Source of the DNA: Calliphora vicina
Lineage: Eukaryota > Arthropoda > Insecta > Diptera > Calliphoridae
Assembly (NCBI RefSeq): GCF_958450345.1
Contig: NC_088780.1
Span: forward strand, 95,554,226-95,618,225
Reading direction: 5' to 3'
Length of the DNA: 64,000 bases
Within the stretch, counting starts at the first letter, position 1, and every line of letters begins with the position of its first letter. Below, piece by piece: positions 1 to 12,080 of this stretch. Under the pieces are notes generated by a model that had not been told where the DNA came from, did no database searches, and saw only the letters and a program-made list of their open reading frames with translations. Position numbers and translations under genes: made by a program.

Positions 1-860
1 TTTGGGATTTTTCAAAATTTTGGGAATTGCGGGATTATTGATAATAAATATATTTCCAATAGAAAAATCTAACATTTCCAATAGAAAAATCTAATGTAAC
101 TGTAAAATTTCATTAAAAAATAATCATAAATAAAAATTTAACTTCAATATTATTACATATATACAATGTAATATATACATTATTCGCAAAAACTCAATAA
201 CAAAAATTTTTTGTTTCATATTTATCAAAAAAGAATTCCATGAATTTCTTAATTGTTTGTTACATAACCTTGTCTACTTTGTGTGTTTTTACGTGGCAAA
301 TAAATTAGGGAAAACTTAAATCTCGCAAAGAATTTACGTTACTTTTTTTAATTCAAATGCATATAACTTTGAGCTCAGTCATTATTTTCAAACAAATCGG
401 GAAATATTTGGACTCGCTGTTATCTAAAAACCGGTTAATAACACTTACTCCTTGTGCATGTAAAATGTAATTCGGACCGGACTAACCGTTTTGAAGTTAC
501 ATATTTATTTCCCTCTTTTTTTATCCATGAATCGCCTCCTGATATACAGGTTTTGCCGATATTATTTGTGACCGCAAAGTTTCCTCTCTATGTCTTCGGT
601 ATCAGCAATTTTAAATATTTTTTTCATTTAAAATTTTTTAATATAAATTCAGCTTTTTAAAACAATTAATTGTTTAAACATCATCTTAGAATTTTTTTAC
701 ATAACTTAAAAAGAAAAAAGTATTTTTTCCAAAAAAAATATGCGAAAAATCGGGAAATATTTGGATCCGCTGTTATCAAAAAACTGGAGTAGGGTGGGTA
801 AAAATTTTGAAAATTAAATTTTCAGATGCGAGTATCTCCTAATTTATAAAAGATAATTGA
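1..860. repeat. family C foldback-type repeat, rearranged partial copy
   Basis: The block shares phrases with 4950-5330, 43853-45000 and 54974-56690: the line with gggaaatatttgga, the phrase with gctacgacgaggttttttg, and the ccctctttttt end. Segments occur in both orientations, so this copy is rearranged and runs off the left edge. No coding potential was recognised. Confidence 0.5.
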
Positions 861-2330
861 TAGCTACGACGAGGTTTTTTGTAGTGCTCGAATCTTTGTA
901 TGTCATTTTTATGAAACAAACGAAGAAATAGAAATTGATTTAAAAATGTATACAATTGTGAAATTGTTAAATTAAATGTCAATTTTCCTTAAACATAATC
1001 CATTTAACTTAAACTCAAACCAATATCGGTTTACACCCTTCTATGAAAAACCTTTTAATTTTAACTCTTTCTCTTTCCATCATCAACACACACACACACA
1101 AAAAGGTTTTCAAATTCCAATAATAAACATAAATGTTTGACAATTTCTAAAAAAAAAGATTATTGTTATTGCGCAAAAACTGGCAAATTATTTACGCATT
1201 TTAGATTATTTTCCAAAATTGAAATTACCTTTTGCCAATGAAACATTTACACAAACTCGTGCAACAACATGGCAACAAGGGACGAAGCCAACAACTTAAA
1301 ACGAACATTGAAAACACCCGCTGTTTGAACAATGATGTTTAAATCAACGCATTATTATAATGTGTTCAGTTCAATACAATGAAAGGACAACGACAATACA
1401 CAATACACAAACAACAAAAACGATAATTTTCATATGAAAACATTCAGGCATTCACACATATACATATATACGCAGATCCATATTCAAGCCTAAAAGTATG
1501 CAGGAAGGTAACAATTTCCACCTTTTGTTTGCAGTTTGTCTCGGGGTGGTGACCATAAAAGCTGTAAAATGAGCACAATTCAATGACTATTTACTTCCCA
1601 CCACAGACTAAAATTTTAAACAAATTTATCAAACAACAGGCATGTTTAAAATTTCATTGTTAGCTCTGAAATGAAAATGAAAAATGGGGGGAGTCCAGCC
1701 GACAAGTCACATGTTTTTGTAACACCGGACAAGGTAACATTTTTCAGGTCAAAAATGAAAGGGTTTCAAATGATTTGTGGTACAACAAGAAGAAGCTGTG
1801 AATTTGCTTGTTTTTATGTTTCACTGGAGATAAGCAAAATATTATTGTTGTTTCTTGATTCTTGGGTGAATAAAACCACCCTCTGAATAGTTAGTTTTTT
1901 TTTTTGCAATATCCTCTTTATGTATTGTCACCGTCTGACGTCATGCCTTTAGTAACAACAATACGTTACTGTAGCTCTTTGTATTCAAAGAAACACACAC
2001 ATTGACATTTGTTTAGTTTCAGATTTTTGCTAGAGAAAACACATGGATTAGTTACACCTTTTGATTTTCTATACATTCTGCTGCAAGAGCAACAATGGCA
2101 GAGAGTTAGAGTTACCATAAAACGGATAACTCGAATAAGAGATTTTAACTTGTTTCAAATTATTCGAATAATGAAATAATAAATAAAATATAAACGTTTT
2201 ATCTTCAAGTCAAGTCATGCATAAAGTGTTAAAGCCATTTTTAAGAATACCACTTATATCACAATAAGTCCCCAACTTTTTGAGTTTCCCGGCTTTTAAC
2301 TTAAAGGGCAACACTGCTCCTGTCAGCAGG
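861..2330. other. no gene or recognised element
   Basis: AT-rich DNA with short CA and polypurine runs. Open frames here are short and have no recognisable motif. It may be intergenic or UTR-like sequence. Confidence 0.4.
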
Positions 2331-2334
2331 CATC

Positions 2335-2700
2335 TGTCAGTTGACTCATGTCAAAATTCGAACAAGCTGCTTCATTTAGTTTTTGTATGATTAATAGCAG
2401 ACTACCTCGTGACGACAGTAGAAAATGATAAAAAAATCATCACTCAAATAAAGGCTATGGAAACCCTTCGCCATCAATTGCAATGGTAAAAAAGTGGTTT
2501 ACTGAATTTCGTTGTGTCCGTACAAGCTCGGTAGATGCCTAACGTTCTGGACTCCCAATTGAGGTCTCTACACCAGAAACAATTGAAAAAATCACTACAT
2601 GGTGTAGGCCGATCAGAGATTGAAAGTGCGAGAAATTGTGGAAGCTATAGGCATCTCACATGGCTAGTCTCATTTTTCTCATGGCAATCTTATTTTTTAT
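2335..2700 (+). pseudogene. mariner transposase relic, N-terminal part
   Basis: Broken frames still read KKWFTEF, an EVSTPETIEKI phrase, and KVREIVEAIGISH, which match the N-terminal helix-turn-helix half of mariner transposases. There are stops and frameshifts, for example in the RSG linker region. A TIR-like end reading tttgacccaccctcgtaa lies at 2795-2812. The copy cannot make transposase. Confidence 0.75.
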
Positions 2701-3204
2701 TAGGGATACAAAAATTGTACAAAGTGCATAGAATTCAAAAGCGACTATTTTTAAAAATAAAATATTTTTTTATACAAAAACCTATGTCACAGTCTTTTGA
2801 CCCACCCTCGTAATGTATTAATCCAATACTAAAAAAGACCTTAGAATTTATTTAAATTTTTTTAAATATTCAATTATATTTGGAAAAGTTTCCATTATAT
2901 TTTCAACCACTGTATATAACACTGACGAATGCCATCCATTTTATTAAAAATGACAGTAATTTCTGGTCTAGACTCAATGTTGTGCATACACATGTCACGG
3001 TTTGGCTGTCAGCATACACACCTGTCAGATAGATACCTTCGCCATCTCATTCTCCCCTTATAGAAACGCTCGTTAAAACGGAGGATCTTATTGTATCTGA
3101 GGGGATAACTTTCGCTAATTCCCTTATCATGCGGAATTTAAAACTCGAAGTTTCGCAAGAAGATCCTTAGAGTATGGTCAATGTGGAAAAATTTGTAAAA
3201 TCAC

Positions 3205-3552
3205 AAGAGTCATCGATTCAAAGTGCAAGAGTCATCTCACATGGCTCAGTAGTTTCAATTTTGAATGATCATTTGGGTATGAGAAAGCTTTCCGAAAATC
3301 GCTGAGGCATTTGCTCACAATCGTGTGCAGTGGCCATGACAAAAATCCTTGACTAAGGCTACTACGAATTGTTCCCTGATCCACCCTATTTTCCGGATTT
3401 AGCCCCGAGTGACAATATCTTGTTCCCAAACCTTAAGAAATGGCTTGTCGGAAAGACGATGAAATCATCTAAAAAAAAATGCATATTTTGATGACAACTA
3501 ATATTTTATAATTTTTTATCCATAATTCTGACTTTTTGACCCACCTTCGTAA
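3205..3552 (+). pseudogene. mariner transposase relic, internally deleted
   Basis: It reads VISHGSVVSILNDHLGMRKLS, then jumps to a C-terminal segment ending PYFPDLAPSD.ILFPNLKKWL, the block that carries the last catalytic Asp of the mariner D,D34D triad. The catalytic centre is deleted and stops are present. It ends in tttgacccaccttcgtaa (3535-3552), matching the end at 2795, so the two fragments are copies of one family. Confidence 0.75.
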
Positions 3553-3820
3553 ATACATTTTGATACAATTTACAAAAATTAAAAATATAGGTTAAATGAA
3601 CACTTTTTCTGTGCGAAATTAATAACGACTACAAAATCATGGTTTTTAAACCAAGACCTTAAATAAGTTCATAAGTAAGAATAACTCTATTAAAAAATAG
3701 AATTTAACCCACCGACGACCAAAAATGAACCCTTTTGCAACCATTAATGCAAACATAATAAATTATATTCATTCATTTATTTTAATTATACTAAAACTTT
3801 TAGTAATTGCTTAAATCTAA

Positions 3821-3974
3821 TTAATTTTGTGAATTTAAATCAAAAAGGTCCTCTTCACTTTCATTAATTTCATCGTCTTGGTGGCTAAAAAGAAATTCTT
3901 CCATTCGTTCACTGCAATATAATAGTTGAATTACTTCAGGTGGATATGTGGAACGTTTCCGCTTTTGCAAGCGC
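3821..3974 (-). pseudogene. acidic C-terminal exon of unknown transposon protein
   Basis: A frame entered through a good acceptor (tttttaaacag just right of 3974) encodes a basic start RLQKRKR, then YPPEVIQLLYC, SERMEEFL and an Asp/Glu-rich tail with a stop. Further right on the same strand (about 4105-4040) a frame reads AEKMFEMQKDVFL, a coiled-coil-like stretch that might be the preceding exon. I do not recognise the family. A nearby ttaaccc at 3706-3712 suggests a mobile element, but this is weak. Confidence 0.35.
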
Positions 3975-4189
3975 CTGTTTAAAAATAATGTGAAAATTAA
4001 TGGATCTGACAGCTTAATATTAATTCGGAGCATAAACAAATCGTCTTCTCCGCTTCCATTACAGATAGAAAAACGTCTTTTTGCATCTCAAACATTTTTT
4101 CAGCAATATGCAGTAAAATGGATTGCAACTAAACTCATTTGCTTTTACCATTATTCTTTTAAAATTTAAATAATTTTCTTTTCGTCAGT

Positions 4190-4315
4190 GATTTTTGGAA
4201 GTGGGTCTTATATGGGAGCTATGACTAATTATGGACCGTTCTTAATAAAATTAGGTGACATGAATTCCGTATATATAAAAATTATTTGGAGCGAAATTTG
4301 GATAGATACCTATAG
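4190..4315 (+). repeat. mini-me-like family A fragment
   Basis: Carries the family phrases ggaagtgggtcttatatggg and gggagctatgactaattatg. It is only the central part; both hairpin ends are missing. It adjoins the palindrome that starts near 4318. Confidence 0.7.
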
Positions 4316-4471
4316 TAGAGTTCGTTTGTGACCAGGTCACTTCATTTGATTTGCGCGTATAATTTTTGTGAAGGTTTTTGCGTAAATAAAAATAATGGCG
4401 TCCTTGTTTTTGGAAAATTTTCACTCGGATTTTTATCACATTTTTCTGTACAGCAAAAACGGTTGAATATA

Positions 4472-4953
4472 TTGGAAATCTGATTTCACCAGTCGATGCT
4501 GCATCAAAAATTAATACAATTGATGTTTTTGAATCCTTAAAAATAGTTCCAAAAACCCACAACAGGGGGGCGCAAATCTCATAAAAAAAGAAAAAAATTT
4601 AGATATTGTAAACATGCACGATCAATCACAACCCGTTAAAAAGTTATGTGGCTTTAAAAATATTTTGTTAAGGCAAACTAATAAAAAAATATCTAAACTT
4701 TTTTTAACAATTATTATTTTTTTGTTACATAAATAACTTTGAAGCCACTTAAATTTTTAATGGTTAGTGATAGAAAGGAAATATTTTTTTTGATAAGCTT
4801 AGAATGTTCATCATGCATGTTTCAAAAAACTAAAATTCTTTTTTTTATTTTTTTTATGAGATTTGTTGTGGGTTATTGGAACTATTTTTACGGATTCAAA
4901 AAACATCAATTGTAAATTTTTGATGCAGAATCGACTGGTGAAATCCGAATCCA
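4472..4953. repeat. palindromic foldback repeat
   Basis: The left arm (about 4472-4620) and right arm (about 4820-4953) are inverted copies. For example caccagtcgatgctgcat reads back as atgcagaatcgactggtg, and catcaattg/caattgatg pair. The loop is about 200 bp. It sits between a family A fragment and a family C copy. Confidence 0.7.
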
Positions 4954-5330
4954 ATAAAAGAAAAATAGAAAAAAATGGAAGAAAATAGGGAAATATTTGG
5001 ACCCGCTGTTATAAAAAAAATTGAGTAGCAAAAAAGTTGAAAATTTAATTTTCAAATGTGAATATCTCCTAAATTATAAGAGATAATTGATAGCTACGAC
5101 ATTGAATAATAGTTTTGAAATTGAAACACAGCCGATGAAATAGGATCGTTTTAAAAATTGAACATACCTGACGTGTCCTACTTTGGGGAACCCTGGCCGA
5201 ACCACTGGTGGGCCCATGCGAAAACACTTCTTCTGTGCACATGTCAAATTTCATTAAAATCGAACTAAAGGTTTAGAAGTTACAGATTTATTTCCCTCTT
5301 TTTTTCTCATGCCACTGTTCGCCAGTCAAA
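4954..5330 (-). repeat. family C repeat copy
   Basis: Reverse-oriented copy ending in a run that reads, on the - strand, aaaaaaagagggaaataaat followed by ctgtaacttctaaacc. The same order appears at 43858 and 54974. The small open frame within it is not conserved in the other copies. Confidence 0.6.
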
Positions 5331-5444
5331 CAAATTTATCACCTTTTTTAACAAAAAACATTAATACTTACTTAATTTATTATTCTCAATTTTCAATTTC
5401 TTCTTTATAACTCGCGAAATTATTTAAACAAGCAGCTAATTCTT

Positions 5445-5742
5445 TAACCCTGCTGTTAGGTTAAACCCATTTGGTCCAATTTATTAATTTACTGACTTAA
5501 AACAGGATTGAGAAAAATAAAAATTACGAATCTTAGGTTAAGGGAACATAGTATATTTTCCTCGGTTTTCTTTGATTTTTTTTACATTTATTTTAAAAAA
5601 ATAAGTATTTATTAGTTTGTTTTATACGTTTCCTGAAATATAATCAATATCGGAGTCACTTTCTGCATTGATCAGTTCTTGTACTTCATCTTCTTCAAGT
5701 TTGGCATGTCGTAAGTAAAACACGTCTGTTTTATTAAAAAAC
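5445..5742 (-). pseudogene. acidic reading-frame tail, possible piggyBac-like relic
   Basis: On the - strand a frame ends KLEEDEVQELINAESDSDID followed by YISGNV and a stop (5624-5622). An AATAAA-type signal follows. A ttaaccct at 5445-5452 and ttaaggga near 5533 would fit piggyBac-like ends, but no matching second terminus was found. Identity is uncertain. Confidence 0.3.
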
Positions 5743-6178
5743 CCTACACTAAGTATTTACATTTTTCTTTTAAAATTTCAATAATTTGTATATTTGAGTG
5801 ATTTTCGGAAGTGGGCTTTATATGGGGGCTATGACCAATTATGGACCGATCACCATGAAATTAGGTCGTGTGATTTATGTCTATATTAAAGTTAACTATG
5901 TTGAATTTTGTGTGTATACCAACATTTTTAATTTATGCACGTTAAAGTGATTTTCGGAAGCGGGTCTATATGGGAGCTATGACTAATTATGCATCGATCG
6001 TAACAAAATTTGATGACATGAATTTTGTATATATAAAACTTATTTGGATCGACACAGAAGGCGGTTCTAAGTCGATCGGTATACTTTAAGGTGGGTGTTA
6101 GACTAATATTTTTTGGGCGTTACAAACATCAGCACAAACGCATTATACCCTCCCCACTATGGTGGTGTAGGCTATAAA
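5743..6178 (+). mobile_element. mini-me-like family A element
   Basis: Runs from a ccctacactaag 5' segment to the terminal hairpin near 6148-6178 (ccctccccac paired with gtggtgtaggc). It contains two diverged copies of the gattttcggaag/gggagctatgac module. It encodes no protein, so it would need trans mobilisation. Confidence 0.75.
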
Positions 6179-6550
6179 CAGTCTTATTTCATTGCTATAT
6201 AATGTTTCTTCAAAATTTAATTTTTTTTTATTTTACACACTATTGTGATTACATCAAAAAATGTTAATATTTAAAATATTATAGGAAATAGTATTGAAAA
6301 AGTAGATTTAAATAGCATATTCTATGTTTTTTTCTGGACTTAGCACGTTTTCTTATTATTATTTTTTTTTGTGGACTTAGAACTTTTGCGTATCACTGAA
6401 AAATCATCAGTTAGAAACAAAATAACGAATTTTTTTTTCTTGCAAAATATGTATCTTATGTTTTACTATCTTTCTGCATCAAAATCTTAATTTCAATCAG
6501 AAGTGGACTTTTTACGTTTGTGTACTAAGTTAACGATATTTTACTTTTTA

Positions 6551-7060
<510 letters not shown>

Positions 7061-8222
7061 GGAAGGGGGGAAATTCCTTTGTTCACCCATTTTCTTTTCT
7101 ACAAAATATTTCAATTTTATGTTATTAAATGTAGGTTATTAATATTTTGAACTGTTTTTCTAATGTTTTCTGTTTTTCTAAAATTTCGGTTTTTACGGTT
7201 TATGTGCGTTCAACTGCAACATTCTTGGGGCCGTACTTGAAATATTGACATAGCATTCATGTTTGTTATCTTTTGACTTTGGAAATAATTTTCTACCTGA
7301 TCCAGAATGTATATACTTTCTTCGTTTGCAAATGAGAATTGTGTAGATTACCACCCATGAATGGTATAAAAACAGATTTAATAAGAAATAATCAAAGCTA
7401 AATATTTTAAAACATTTTCGCTCAAACAAATTTTAGAAAAAGAGACATAGCTCATTTCCCCTATAAGCTAACGACATTATTTTCTTTCAATTATTTTAAA
7501 AATAACTTTAAAGGACACAAGTAAAACACGTTTGCAGTTTAAAAACTCACTTCAACTCCATCGTTCTCACATGACGAAGACAGCATCATGCCTGCAACTT
7601 TCAACGATAATGGATGTTTTATGATTGACTTCCTTGTGAACGTACGCCGCCACAAATTACTTAACAATGGGCTGGACTTTTTATGCACAAAAATCTATGA
7701 CAAGGTGATGTCACTTTTATATTTGATTTTTAACAGACATCAGCCAAACGTTAACAAAAACATCCAACAAAATGGTGATTGCTGGCTACGATGACAACCA
7801 GGAAATTGCAACACAAGAAAAAAGAAATAAATAGAAAATTGTGTATCATGTGGTAGATTAATTGATTTTTAATGGCCACCTAAACAAAACTGATGAAAGC
7901 TGCAGTTTTTTTTGTTTTTGTTTTTCCTTTTTTATATTTTAGAATATTTTGGGAAGATAAACCGATATTTAATGTCTGACATTTGGCCATCTTTTTTTTT
8001 TGTGTTGTTTTGGTTGTGTGACGGCAACAAATAAATGGATTTTTTCGTTGTTGTTGCTAAAATTATAGCCATTTTGCTAATAAATTGTATTTTATATGGC
8101 CCATATTTTTATGACCGAATATTCACTAAAAATGTTTACCACTACTTAAATGTGCAACACAAATGCATGCCACATACACAAATTCTAAACTCATACACTA
8201 AAATACTTACAATTAGTAATAT
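7061..8222. other. no gene or recognised element
   Basis: AT-rich unique-looking DNA. Short open frames at 7193-7429, 7588-7794 and 8035-8244 have no motif, splice structure or composition supporting them as genes. Confidence 0.4.
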
Positions 8223-8641
8223 CCCAGCAGTTCTTGGTATCTAATCCGAACTGGAGATTTTACCTATCATTTAGGGTGAAAGCTAAATACATAAGTAGTT
8301 ACTTGACTAGTTATTTTATCACGTGCATATCCTATTGGCCTTTTTGATTACATTGGCCTTTTTGATTACAATGAGACTGTCTAAGTTATATGGGATGTCA
8401 TAAAATGTATGAGAATTAAATTAACCCATTTTGTATAATCACAAAATAGTGCAGTAAAAATAAAAGTTTAAAGTGACTACTCTCTAGATTACTTAAAGAC
8501 TATCTAGTGACAATTGCCTTCAAGCTAGAATACATAGGACTCAAAAAATAACCAATTCACTATAAAGAGCACCTACGTGTCAAACGACCCGTATAACAAT
8601 TGAAGTCAGCCAAGTAATCAGAAAATAGCTTAACTGCTGGG
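8223..8641. mobile_element. MITE-like element with 10-bp inverted ends
   Basis: It begins CCCAGCAGTT (8223-8232) and ends AACTGCTGGG (8632-8641), a perfect 10-bp inverted repeat with AT on each side. The interior is non-coding and includes a 19-20-bp tandem duplication of ttggcctttttgattaca near 8337-8370. No longer target duplication is evident. Confidence 0.5.
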
Positions 8642-8819
8642 ATTCCAACAGATTTCGCTTTTACACAGCAAATTTATATATTTTTTTGTCATATAAACGG
8701 TATGTTCCCTTTGTAATGCAAATATAAGTCAATATATTACTTCACAAATCCCAAGTAATCAAGCGTAGAATCAAATGGCATTTTATTGTCCCTAAGTAAT
8801 CTAGAGATTTGACTGTTTG

Positions 8820-11205
8820 TTATACCCTTCACCTTCGTAAAAAGGGTGTATTAAGGTGGCCCTTAATAAACGAAAGTTGGGTTCCTGAAACAATTTTAGG
8901 TAAATCGGTTGGGGTTAAGACGTGCCGCAAGCCCTCTGAAGTTTTGAAATGCTTTTACAAGGGGTAAAATGCATTTTTTTCAGTTTTTGTAAAAATTTTG
9001 CCATTAAAAAATTACTTTTGCAATTTAATTTAAAAGAATAGAAATGTGTACGTAATTGTCGTTCTAATGAGACATAAAAACAGAAATTGGTCAAAAAATG
9101 TTAAAGTTATTAAAAATTCGCCAGGCCATTAACGTGTCTCAGGCAACTAGAACAAGAAATGTAGGAACAAAATTAACATATTTTGATAAATATTAAAATA
9201 AAAGCTCATTTTTACTTAAAATATATCCATGTTTACTTGTATATGAGTTTTTGTTTTCGTTAACCTATTCACAGGTATGACCAAAAAAATAAAATATGTT
9301 TAACGGCAGTTTCAAAACTCCATTTTCAAAATTTTCAAAATTTTGTTAAACAAATTTCAGACTTTTTTGATCATTTCATTGGGATTTATTAAGAATATAA
9401 TAGGGAATAAAAATGTTAAATAATTATGAAAATATCTCTTATAGTTTTGCCGTACCTACGATTTTAATTTTGAAATTTTCGAGAAAAACCAATTATTTGG
9501 CCATTTTTTGCCTAATGAGATCTATTTCCTTACTGTTATGAATTATAAGTAAAACCTATTCAGAATATTATAGTCCAGATAATTCTAAATATACTCTGAA
9601 AGTTTTACTAGAATTGGAAAACGTTAAACCTTAAATCGTGAATGTCAAAAGTCAAATTTTTCAATATTTGGAATTTCAAATTTAAAGATAGCGAAATGTT
9701 GTATATTTTTGGGCCGATTTTAATAAAACTTAATAAAAATATAACACAGAGCCTATTATTTATAAAAACTGCAGAAAAATTAAAATCAAACATATATAGC
9801 ACTTGGGGTTAAAATGACCCCAAACTTCTAAAACCATAAAAAAAAATTATGATATTAAAAGTTTGGGGTCATTTTAACCGCAAGTACCATTAAGGGTTAA
9901 TTTCCATTCTTGTAATGTTATTATAAATACTAGAGTTTGTGTTATATTTTTGTTAAGTTTCATCAAAATCGGCCCAAAAATATACAACATTTCGCTATCT
10001 TTCCAAGAGAAATTCCAAATATTGAAAAATTTGACCTTTGCCCTTCACGGTTTAAGGTATAACGTTTTCCAGTTTTAGTAAAACTTTCAGAGTATATTTA
10101 GAATTATTTGGACTATAATATTCTGAATAGGTTTTACTTATAATTCATAACAGTAAGGAAATAGATCTCATTAGCCAAAAAATGGGCAAATAATTGGTTT
10201 TTCTCAAAAATTTCAAAATTTAAATCGCAGGTACGGAAAAACTATAACAGATATTTTCATAATTTTTTAAAATTTTTATTCCCTATTATATTCTTAATAA
10301 ATCCCAATGAGATGATCAAAAAATTCTAAAATTTGTTTAACAACATTTTTAAAAATTTGAAAATGGAGTTTTGAAACTGCCGTTAAACAAATTTTATTTT
10401 TTTGGTCATACCTGTGAATAGGTTAACGGTATCCTACGAAGACAAAAACTCATATACAAGGAAATATGGACATATTTTAAGTAAAAATGAGCTTTTATTT
10501 TAATACTTATCAAAATATGTTAATTTTGTTTTGCATTTTTCCTCTTATAAAAGCATTTCAAAACTTCAGAGGGCTTGCGGCACGTCTTAACCCCAACCGA
10601 TTTACCTAAAAATTTTCAGGATGGTTTTTTTACTAATGTTCACCAAACTGGGGGGTGAGAATGGCCAAAATCCAAATTTCGTGAAATAAGGGCCACCCTA
10701 GTGTATATAAGTTTGTCATTCCGTTTGTAATTTCCACAATATAATTTTCCGACCCTATAAAGTATATATTCTGGATCCTTATAGATTGCGGAGTAGATTA
10801 AGCCATGTCTGTCGATTTTTGACCTATATCTGAAGTACTAAGTCATTAATATAGACAATATAGATATCTAATGATGGATATTTCAAAGTCCATTGCAACG
10901 ACGTATATAAGACCATAGTAAGTTGGACCTGCAATGGGTTAAAATCAGAAAAAATATTTTTAAACCCGAATTTTTTTTTCACCAAAAGTTTTTTTTTCGC
11001 TTAATATTAAAAACAAAAAATTTAAAATTTTTTAAAATTTAAAAAAAAAAATTAAAAACAATTCGAAAAAAAAATTTTTCCAAAAAATTAAAAAAACAAC
11101 TTTGGAAAAAAAATTAATTTTGTTACCTAAAAATATTTTTATTTTGAAGCATAATTTGGTGAAGGGTATATAAGATTCGGCTCAGCCGAATATAGCTCCG
11201 TTAGT
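8820..11205 (-). mobile_element. mini-me-like family B element split by a foldback
   Basis: The 3' hairpin (8820-8851) and the rest (10701-11205) are one element; removing the insert restores the intact order seen at 6551-6600. The right part keeps the conserved block and ends with the 5' hairpin gattcggctcagccgaatat (11172-11191). Confidence 0.8.
8852..10700. mobile_element. 1.85-kb foldback element, subfamily 1
   Basis: Terminal inverted ends TAAGGTGGCCCTTA and the complement TAAGGGCCACCCTA lead into arms of about 0.9 kb that mirror each other almost throughout. The target is duplicated as GTGTAT (8846-8851 and 10701-10706). No transposase frame is present. Transcripts would fold into a very long hairpin. 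Confidence 0.9.
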
Positions 11206-12080
11206 GGTTTTATTAGATTTTACTTACTCACCACAAGTATCCAGTGAGCAACAAGGTAAAAACCATAGTTCGGGGACAGTCACCAGAACTGCCAAGATAT
11301 ACACTTGCATTAGTAATTCATGTGTGGGTGTGCAAAGAGTTTGTCTATGTTTGATGGGAGGTTCTTAATTTTGTGACGATTTTACTTTTGTTTTTTTTCA
11401 ATTTTAGTTTGTCACGCCAAAATTCAACAAAATAATTTGCATTAAACTTAAATATTTTGTCACAAAATATTGTTTGTAATCCATTAAATATTTCCGTTGC
11501 GGTTGTTACGATTTTATTAAAACCCATTGGCTTTAGCAAATGTTTATATGAGTTTTCTCATGTAAATTTTTTTGTATTTTTAGCCGCAGAGGTAATAAAA
11601 CTTTGTACGAATTTAGCTTTTAGTGCGACTAGCAATTGTTGCAACATTTTATCAATAATCTGATCGTAAAAATGAAAAGAATTTCACATTTACTATGGAC
11701 ATCATTTTAATGCACGGCACAAAAAGAATAAAATCTAAATTTCTCTCATGAATTTTAGCAAATGATTTGATTTTAACGAGGGTGGTTTTAAAGTGTCTTG
11801 AATAATTATTATCAATTATATCATTTTTGTAACCAAAACACTTTTAATTTTATTAAGTTGTTTGTCTCTCCTGTAAAATTTTGAAAAGTGATGATAGGCC
11901 CTTTTGCATTTTAGGTGACTATTTTTACTAAAGGATTTAAAAAATGTCCCTTTTAATATCTGTACAAAACTGTAAATACAAACATGTTTAATATTTCATT
12001 AAGAATGTCAAAATTTCAAATAAAAACAAATGTTTTAAAAAAACTAATAAGCAATTTTTGTTTTTGGAAACTTCGAAGCC
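11206..12080. other. region upstream of the kinase gene
   Basis: Non-coding AT-rich DNA preceding the kinase ATG. It presumably holds the promoter and 5' UTR, but no confident TATA box or initiator could be picked. Open frames at 11345-11663 overlap on opposite strands and look random. Confidence 0.4.
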
